This document shows positions 6,473 through 11,562 of a stretch of 11,562 nucleotides of DNA, piece after piece. This DNA is from Pseudomonadota bacterium. GTDB taxonomy: Bacteria; Desulfobacterota; Desulfobacteria; Desulfobacterales; Desulfobacteraceae. The stretch is from the NCBI GenBank assembly GCA_018812385.1, contig JAHJDU010000466.1, forward strand, positions 1 to 11,562, given 5' to 3'. The translations under genes were made by a program, and so were the position numbers. The notes beneath the pieces were generated by a model that saw only the letters and a program-made list of their open reading frames with translations, was not told the origin of the DNA and ran no database searches. The number at the start of each line of letters is the position of its first letter. The stretch's first letter is position 1.

Positions 6473-8258
6473 TCTCCATCCTCAAGAAAAAGAAATCAAG
6501 CTTGCGGATCTTGCGGTTGCCAGAGAATTATGGCCTTTTATCAGGCCCTATGCATGGATGCTGATCCTGTCAACATTACTTGTTACTCTGGTCACTTTCT
6601 TTGAGCTGCTCATGCCGATTTTTATTCAAAAAGCCTTTGACGGATTTATCGTTCCTGTTGGTCTTGAAAAAGGCATCCAGATTCTGGGCTTTAAAATTGA
6701 ATCTTTTAAGACTTTTTGCATCTTTTTTTCCATATTTATCTTGGCTTCATTTGTAATTGATTTTTTCCAGAGCCTTTTTATGGAATACACGGGTCAAAAA
6801 ATCATACTAAACCTGCGCTGCGCCCTGTTTTCCCACATGACATTTCTACCAGTCCCCTTTTATGATAAAAACTCAAGCGGCCGGCTGGTTTCCCGTGTGG
6901 CAGGTGATGTTGAAAACATGAATGAGATGTTTACAAGTATCCTCATTTTTATCTTTAAGGATCTTATGCTTATGGCCGGCATTCTTTTGATCCTTTATAC
7001 CATTGACATTAAACTCGCTTTTTACCTGTCCCTGCTGGTTCCGGTTATTGTGATAAGTATTGTTCTGTTTTCAAAAATTCTGCGCAATGTTTTTAGAACT
7101 ATCCGACAAAAATTAGCTGAAATCAACCACAGTTTTTCAGAAGCCATTACAGGGATCAAAATAATCCAGACAACCTCCAGCCAGAACAATTTCATACAAC
7201 GGTTTAAAAACCTGAATTTTGAACATTTCACAGCTGCTGTGTTTCAGATAAAAATATTTTCCATATTTATGCCCTTTATAGGTTTCTTAGGTGTAGTGAG
7301 TGTTGCTATCATCATCTGGGGTGGAAGCTTTGGAGTTATTGAAAAATCTCTGACCTTAGGTGAACTTGTGGCCTTTTTAACTTATATGAAACTTTTTTTC
7401 AGGCCATTAAGGGAGCTGTCTGAAAAGTTCAACCTGCTCCAGAGTGCTATGGCTTCGGCAGAACGGATTGTCAACGTTATCAACAATGATAAGGCAAAAC
7501 AACGAGTCAGTAAAAAGCGAAACAAAATTGATAAAATTTCCAATATCACTTTTGATCAGGTTAATTTTTCATATGATCAAAAAACAATGGTATTAAAAAA
7601 TATTTCTTTTCATCTTGGGAAGGGAAACTCCATTGGTATTGTAGGCCAGACAGGATCTGGAAAAAGTTCCATTATCAACCTGATCACAGGATTCTATCAA
7701 ACAGATGATGGAAATATTTTCATCAACAATATCAATAGCAATTCAATAAATATAAAAGATATCAGAAGCAAAACCGCCCTTGTCATGCAGGACCCGATTC
7801 TCTTTTTCGGCAGTATCAGGGAAAACATTAAGCCATCAGGACTGGATATGGATACTTTCCGGCTTGAAAAAGCTTTATATGATGGAAACTGTGACTTTTT
7901 ATTTGAAAAATTTTCAGGGCTTGACACATTGATAAAAGAGGGTGGCCGCCCATTGTCCAGCGGCCAGAAACAACTTGTTTGCATTGCACGTGCATTTGCA
8001 TTTAACCCGGACCTGATCATTTTTGATGAAGCAACATCATACATGGATTCCCAGTCAGAACAAAAGGTTCATGATGCAATGAACAAGCTTATGAAAGGGC
8101 GGCTTTCCATCATCATCGCCCATAGACTGTCCACTGTAAGAAATTGTGATACCATCCTTCTTTTAAGGGATGGAAAAATCAGGGAAAAAGGATCTCACAA
8201 TGAACTTGTCAAAATAAAGGGCGAATATTATCATCTTTTGGAAAAAGAACGGATCTAA
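6462..8258 (+). CDS. ABC exporter half-transporter, permease plus ATPase (catalytic-site subunit)
   Basis: The 598-residue protein is the partner of the preceding half-transporter. A 25-residue cytoplasmic lead is followed by membrane helices at about 31-55, 84-106, 158-180, 185-205, 264-288 and 296-316 and a C-terminal ATPase domain (about 360-598). Motifs: Walker A GQTGSGKS 395-402, Q-loop Gln443, Walker B LIIFDE 518-523 with catalytic Glu523, and switch His554. Its signature is LSSGQ (498-502) instead of LSGGQ. It therefore supplies the catalytic Walker B of the consensus site and the weak signature of the degenerate site, complementing its partner exactly. The ATG at 6462 follows AGGAGG (6453-6458) with a short 3-nt gap and overlaps the upstream stop. 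A longer open frame back to 6369 is only overlap with the first gene. The stop is 8 nt from the convergent hydrolase gene. Confidence 0.92.
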   Translation: MKTDLHPQEKEIKLADLAVARELWPFIRPYAWMLILSTLLVTLVTFFELLMPIFIQKAFDGFIVPVGLEKGIQILGFKIESFKTFCIFFSIFILASFVIDFFQSLFMEYTGQKIILNLRCALFSHMTFLPVPFYDKNSSGRLVSRVAGDVENMNEMFTSILIFIFKDLMLMAGILLILYTIDIKLAFYLSLLVPVIVISIVLFSKILRNVFRTIRQKLAEINHSFSEAITGIKIIQTTSSQNNFIQRFKNLNFEHFTAAVFQIKIFSIFMPFIGFLGVVSVAIIIWGGSFGVIEKSLTLGELVAFLTYMKLFFRPLRELSEKFNLLQSAMASAERIVNVINNDKAKQRVSKKRNKIDKISNITFDQVNFSYDQKTMVLKNISFHLGKGNSIGIVGQTGSGKSSIINLITGFYQTDDGNIFINNINSNSINIKDIRSKTALVMQDPILFFGSIRENIKPSGLDMDTFRLEKALYDGNCDFLFEKFSGLDTLIKEGGRPLSSGQKQLVCIARAFAFNPDLIIFDEATSYMDSQSEQKVHDAMNKLMKGRLSIIIAHRLSTVRNCDTILLLRDGKIREKGSHNELVKIKGEYYHLLEKERI

Positions 8259-8266
8259 GGATTGGT

Positions 8267-9043
8267 TTACAGTTTTATAATCGTTCCCGGTTGATCAGGG
8301 CGAGCTACATGCAGGACAACATTGGAACCATTCAGGCTTTTTGAAATCTCTTGAACTGCTTTTTTGGGGCAGTTATTTTCTTCACTCAAATGAGCGAGAA
8401 TGACATGTTTTAAGGCATCTGTCCTAAGTTCCGATACCAGTATTCCAGCATCCATATTTGACAGATGGCCGGTCCTGCCTTTGATTCGTTGTTTAAGATG
8501 CCATGGATAGGAACCATTAATAAGCATGTCAAGATCATGGTTTGATTCAAGGTATAAAATATTAGAATTTTTCAAATGCTCTTTTACAAGAGTTGTCACA
8601 ATACCCAGATCTGTTGCTATCCCTATTTTATGACCATTATATTCCATGGTCAGTCCGGCAGGGTCTTTGGCATCATGGGAGGTGGAAAACGGGGTGACCA
8701 GAATTTGATCTATTTCAAAGGGGGTGCCACAATCAAAAAAACATAAGTCTTCAATTTTGCCAATGCCTTGAGCTGCCTCATAGGTCTTTTGTGTTATATA
8801 AACAGGGAGTTTAAAGCGACGGCTCAATATCCCTGCGCCTTTTATATGATCGGAATGCTCGTGGGTGATGATGATTGCAGTAAGACTTTCAGGATTGATA
8901 TTCAGGAGGTTCAACCGCCGTTGGATTTCAATGCCTGAAAGACCTGCATCAATAAGAATAGAATTTTTCAGGCATGACACAAAAAGGCTGTTCCCCTTGC
9001 TGCCACTGGCAAGGGGACAGATACAAAATGAATTATTTGTCAT
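8267..9043 (-). CDS. Metallo-beta-lactamase-fold hydrolase, YycJ/WalJ-like
   Basis: The 258-residue protein has no signal peptide and should be cytoplasmic. It opens with LASGSKGNS, typical of the YycJ/WalJ group. The metal site is visible: HEHSDH at 61-66 (His61, His63, Asp65, His66), His123 (SHDA), Asp145 (TDLG) and His218 (AHLSEENN). ESNHD at 166-170 and GHLSN at 192-196 are further group signatures. Characterised relatives are described as 5'-3' exonucleases, but the function varies in the family, so a phosphodiesterase role on nucleic acid is an inference. The ATG at 9041-9043 lies inside the last codons of pnp (11-nt overlap) without a well-spaced ribosome site, which suggests translation coupled to pnp. 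A link to RNA or DNA processing fits that neighbour. Confidence 0.88.
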   Translation of the reverse strand: MTNNSFCICPLASGSKGNSLFVSCLKNSILIDAGLSGIEIQRRLNLLNINPESLTAIIITHEHSDHIKGAGILSRRFKLPVYITQKTYEAAQGIGKIEDLCFFDCGTPFEIDQILVTPFSTSHDAKDPAGLTMEYNGHKIGIATDLGIVTTLVKEHLKNSNILYLESNHDLDMLINGSYPWHLKQRIKGRTGHLSNMDAGILVSELRTDALKHVILAHLSEENNCPKKAVQEISKSLNGSNVVLHVARPDQPGTIIKL

Positions 9044-11120
9044 CTTCTTTTGCTGCTTTATAACTCAGCTTTATTTTTCCATCCCGGGTAACATCAAGGA
9101 CTTTTACAGGGATGACATCCCCTTCTTTAACTACATCTGTTACTTTTTTGACCCTGTAGTCTGCAAGTTCAGAAATATGTACCAGTCCGTCAGTTCCCTG
9201 TTTAATATTTACAAAAGCACCAAAATCAGTGATTTTAACCACTGTGCCTTGATAGATTGCACCAATCTCAGGATCAAGGGCAATATCTGATACCATTTTT
9301 AAAGCTAGGGCCGCGTCTTCTTCATTTTGTGCAGCAATCTTGACGATACCGGAATCATTCACCTCAATGATAGTATTGGTTTCAGCCTGAAGAGCTCTGA
9401 TCACTTTTCCGCCAGGGCCGATAATATCTCTGATTTTATCGGAGTTTATTTGAATGCTTACAATTTTGGGTGCACGGGGAGAAACTTCCGGCCTTGCATC
9501 CTTAAGTGTTTCAAGCATTTTATCAAGGATGTGCAACCTGCCGCCCCTGGCCTGATTAAGGGCTTTCTCCATGATCTCCCTGGACAGCTCTTTAATCTTA
9601 ATGTCCATCTGGAGAGCGGTAATCCCTTCAGCAGTTCCAGCCACTTTAAAATCCATATCTCCGAAATGGTCTTCATCTCCCAGGATATCCGAAAGCACAG
9701 CGATTTTATCGCCATCCTTTACAAGTCCCATGGCAATCCCGGAAACCGGCGCTTTTATTGGAACACCACCATCCATTAATGCCAGGGTACCTGAACATAT
9801 GGTTCCCATGGATGAACTCCCGTTGGATTCCATGACTTCACCCACCAGGCGGATGGTATATTCAAACTCTTCCTTGGAAGGAAGGATTCGTTGAATGGCC
9901 CGGGTAGCAAGGTTTCCATGGCCAATATCCCGTCTGCTGGGGCCTCCCGCCCGTTTTACTTCCCCCACTGAAAAAGCAGGAAAATTATAATGAAGCATAA
10001 AAGCCCGGGTTTCATTTCCCATAAGGGTTTCAACCCGTTGTTCATCCATGCCGGAACCAAGGGTTAAAACACCTAAGACCTGGGTTTCACCCCTTGTAAA
10101 AAGAGCTGACCCGTGAGTCATGGGAAGGGTTCCCACTTCACAGTCGATCTGTCTGATTTCATCAAAAGCCCTGCCGTCAATCCTTTTATCTTCTTTCAGA
10201 ACGATATCACGACTGACTTTTTTCACACATTTTGAAAAAGCCTCTTTTATATCTTTTGTCTGTTCAGGATAGGCTTGGCTGAAATGTTCAACAACCTGCG
10301 CTTTTAAGTCACTGAGTGCATTTTGGCGCTCTATCTTTGTTTTGATCTGAACCTGTTTATAAATGTTATCCTTTGAATATTCAATAACCTTGGCATCCAG
10401 TTCTTCATCCCTGGCGGGTGGTACAAACACGTGTTTTTCTTTTCCAAAGGCTTCTTTTATTTGAACCTGCAAATCAATGATGGGCTGCATGGCTTGGTGA
10501 CCAAAAAAGATAGCATCCAGCATATCTTTTTCAGAGACAATATCTGCTCCGCCTTCAACCATGACCACACCGGTTTTTGATCCTGCCACAACCAGGTCGA
10601 TATCACTTTCCTTCATCTGCTCAATGGTCGGGTTTGCAATAAACTGTCCATCTATCCTGCCGACTTTAATACCGGCAATGGGACCTGCAAAGGGAATATC
10701 AGAAATTTGCAGGGCCGCGGATGCCCCCACCATGGCAAGGGTATCAGGTTCATTGATCTTATCCATTGAAAGGACAGTGGCAATGACCTGAGTCTCATAA
10801 TTGTAACCCTCGCTAAAAAGAGGACGAATGGGTCTGTCAATCATTCTTGCTGTCAGTGTTTCGTTTTCAGAGGGTCTTCCTATTTCACGCCTGAAATAAT
10901 TTCCCGGAATTCTTCCTGCTGAATAAATTTTTTCCTGGTATTCAACAGTCAATGGCAGAAAACTTATATCTGCTTTTGGTTCTTTTGATGCAACCGCAGT
11001 AACCAATACCATGGTTTCCCCATATTGTACGATTACTGATCCTGATGCCTGTTTGGCAATTTTTCCACTACTGATGGAAAATTCTTTCCCATTAATGGTT
11101 GTTGTAAATTTTTTTTCCAT
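9033..11120 (-). CDS. pnp: Polyribonucleotide nucleotidyltransferase (PNPase)
   Basis: The 695-residue protein is phosphorolytic 3'-5' exoribonuclease PNPase, a homotrimer of the RNA-decay machinery that can also add heteropolymeric tails. Domains in order: first RNase PH core (about 1-215), helical linker (about 235-305), second RNase PH core (about 310-545), KH domain with GPGG at 568-571 (about 553-612) and S1 domain (about 619-690; AIYQGTVVKITDFGAFV). The catalytic set SDILGDEDHFGDMDFK is intact, with Asp484, Asp490 and Lys492 matching E. coli Asp486, Asp492 and Lys494. The length is standard; the acidic tail after S1 is short (EDDK). The start ATG at 11118-11120 has AGGAG 5 nt upstream. 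It follows rpsO as in most bacteria, and its leader contains a very long hairpin that may mediate autoregulation. Its 3' end overlaps the hydrolase gene by 11 nt. Confidence 0.98.
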   Translation of the reverse strand: MEKKFTTTINGKEFSISSGKIAKQASGSVIVQYGETMVLVTAVASKEPKADISFLPLTVEYQEKIYSAGRIPGNYFRREIGRPSENETLTARMIDRPIRPLFSEGYNYETQVIATVLSMDKINEPDTLAMVGASAALQISDIPFAGPIAGIKVGRIDGQFIANPTIEQMKESDIDLVVAGSKTGVVMVEGGADIVSEKDMLDAIFFGHQAMQPIIDLQVQIKEAFGKEKHVFVPPARDEELDAKVIEYSKDNIYKQVQIKTKIERQNALSDLKAQVVEHFSQAYPEQTKDIKEAFSKCVKKVSRDIVLKEDKRIDGRAFDEIRQIDCEVGTLPMTHGSALFTRGETQVLGVLTLGSGMDEQRVETLMGNETRAFMLHYNFPAFSVGEVKRAGGPSRRDIGHGNLATRAIQRILPSKEEFEYTIRLVGEVMESNGSSSMGTICSGTLALMDGGVPIKAPVSGIAMGLVKDGDKIAVLSDILGDEDHFGDMDFKVAGTAEGITALQMDIKIKELSREIMEKALNQARGGRLHILDKMLETLKDARPEVSPRAPKIVSIQINSDKIRDIIGPGGKVIRALQAETNTIIEVNDSGIVKIAAQNEEDAALALKMVSDIALDPEIGAIYQGTVVKITDFGAFVNIKQGTDGLVHISELADYRVKKVTDVVKEGDVIPVKVLDVTRDGKIKLSYKAAKEDDK

Positions 11121-11156
11121 AACTTCTCCTGTAATAAAAAGGGCAGCAAAGTGTAA

Positions 11157-11242
11157 GGAAATTTTTAAAAATAATAAACCCGCAGGTTTGCCATTAAATA
11201 TAAACTTAATGGCAAACCTGCGAACTTATTTAAAAAATTTCC
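11157..11242 (-). promoter_or_regulatory. Long hairpin in the pnp leader (putative RNase III/PNPase autoregulatory element)
   Basis: A perfect 17-bp inverted repeat (CGCAGGTTTGCCATTAA at 11181-11197 against 11206-11222, 8-nt loop) is extended outward. GGAAATTTTTAAAAATAA from 11157 can pair with minor mismatches with TTATTTAAAAAATTTCC up to 11242. The whole structure spans 86 nt and ends 36 nt before the pnp start. In E. coli a similar double-stranded leader is cut by RNase III and then degraded by PNPase, giving autoregulation. By position and size this hairpin could do the same. It could also act as a second rpsO terminator, because on the minus strand it is followed by GGGTTTATTATTTTT. Confidence 0.6.
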
Positions 11243-11272
11243 TGAAAATTGCCGCCCCGATAATAAAATTGG

Positions 11273-11312
11273 TAAAAATAAATTTGATAAAAATAAATTT
11301 GATAAAAATAAA
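11273..11312. repeat. 15-bp tandem repeat in the rpsO-pnp spacer
   Basis: The unit TAAAAATAAATTTGA occurs at 11273-11287 and again, identically, at 11288-11302. A partial third copy (10 nt) lies at 11303-11312. On the transcribed minus strand it gives repeated U-rich blocks. The partial copy is also the U-tract of the rpsO terminator, so the array may have arisen by duplication of that tract. Confidence 0.85.
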
Positions 11313-11350
11313 AAACTGGTTTTTGACCCACAATACGTCAAAAACCAGTT
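11303..11350 (-). terminator. Intrinsic terminator after rpsO
   Basis: On the minus strand a perfect 14-bp stem (AACTGGTTTTTGAC, 11337-11350, pairing with 11314-11327; 9-nt loop) is followed by TTTTATTTTTA (11303-11313). It begins 11 nt after the rpsO stop codon. Termination may be partial, since no separate strong pnp promoter is evident and read-through into pnp is usual in this locus. Confidence 0.82.
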
Positions 11351-11361
11351 GATTGTCATTT

Positions 11362-11562
11362 TTATCTTCTAATTCCGAGTCTTTCAATTAAAGAACGGTA
11401 TCTGTTAACATCTTTTTTCTTAACATAATCCAGAAGACTTCTGCGCCGTCCGACAAGAATCAATAGGCCCCGTCTTGAATGGTGATCTTTCTTATGAACT
11501 TTAAGATGCTCTGTAAGATAACTGATGCGGTGGGTTAAAATGGCAACCTGCACCTCTGGTGA
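11362..11562 (-). CDS. rpsO: 30S ribosomal protein S15 (3' part; start lies beyond the right edge)
   Basis: The last 66 residues of S15 are visible (about 89 in the complete protein), beginning SPEVQVAILTHRI and ending SLIERLGIRR. S15 is a primary binder of 16S rRNA helices 20-22 in the small subunit. The conserved HLKVHKKDHHSRRGLL segment and the C-terminal RYRSLIERLG are present. The GTG at 11551-11553 that could be mistaken for a start is an internal valine codon, because family sequence continues upstream to the edge. The gene is followed by an intrinsic terminator and then pnp. Confidence 0.97.
   Translation of the reverse strand, partial: SPEVQVAILTHRISYLTEHLKVHKKDHHSRRGLLILVGRRRSLLDYVKKKDVNRYRSLIERLGIRR

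Noticed and set aside
9327..10791. Plus-strand open frames opposite pnp
   Set aside because: They are antisense shadows of a highly conserved gene; nothing in them looks like a protein family.
11273..11312. CRISPR-like array
   Set aside because: The units are contiguous 15-bp tandem copies without spacers and are AT-rich.
11011..11359. Open frames on both strands across the rpsO-pnp spacer
   Set aside because: They read through the hairpins and the 15-bp repeat and give low-complexity peptides (for example repeated KINLIK or LFLSN), so they are non-coding.

Overview
The window looks like chromosomal DNA of an anaerobic, moderately AT-rich member of the Desulfobacterota, with Desulfobacterales (Desulfobacter, Desulfobacula or Desulfobacterium relatives) as the best guess. 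The basis is protein style plus the pairing of a B12-dependent methylmalonyl-CoA module with an rpsO-pnp locus. The taxon is an inference and could not be checked by a search.

Layout. Positions 1-2893 (minus strand) hold a compact methylmalonyl-CoA module read mce -> mcm -> meaB: epimerase, single-chain B12-dependent mutase, and the mutase-protecting G-protein chaperone, which runs off the left edge. A plausible sigma-70 promoter lies at 2935-2964. Positions 3102-3845 (plus) hold an unrecognised AT-rich gene with a four-cysteine cluster and a recombinase-like C-terminal segment. Positions 3846-4694 are a gene graveyard. A frameshifted 5' fragment of a TIGR04255-family gene (plus) is joined tail to tail to a C-terminally truncated minimal nucleotidyltransferase (minus). 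That gene sits behind an N-terminally truncated HEPN partner, so a toxin-antitoxin type pair has been trimmed at both ends. Positions 4745-8258 (plus) encode two overlapping half-transporters of a heterodimeric type I ABC exporter with one degenerate and one consensus ATP site. Positions 8267-11562 (minus) encode the conserved order rpsO -> pnp -> YycJ-like metallo-beta-lactamase-fold hydrolase. An intrinsic terminator follows rpsO, and a very long hairpin lies in the pnp leader.

How the genes work together. Mce, Mcm and MeaB interconvert (R)/(S)-methylmalonyl-CoA and succinyl-CoA while protecting the B12 cofactor, so they serve propionate oxidation or formation. The two ABC subunits should form one inner-membrane exporter. 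RpsO and PNPase are the usual ribosome and RNA-decay pair, and the pnp leader hairpin resembles the RNase III/PNPase autoregulatory element known from enterobacteria.

I see no CRISPR array, tRNA, rRNA, complete insertion sequence or clear new defence system. The least explained parts are the cysteine-cluster gene at 3102-3845, the degraded segment beside it, and the structured rpsO-pnp spacer.
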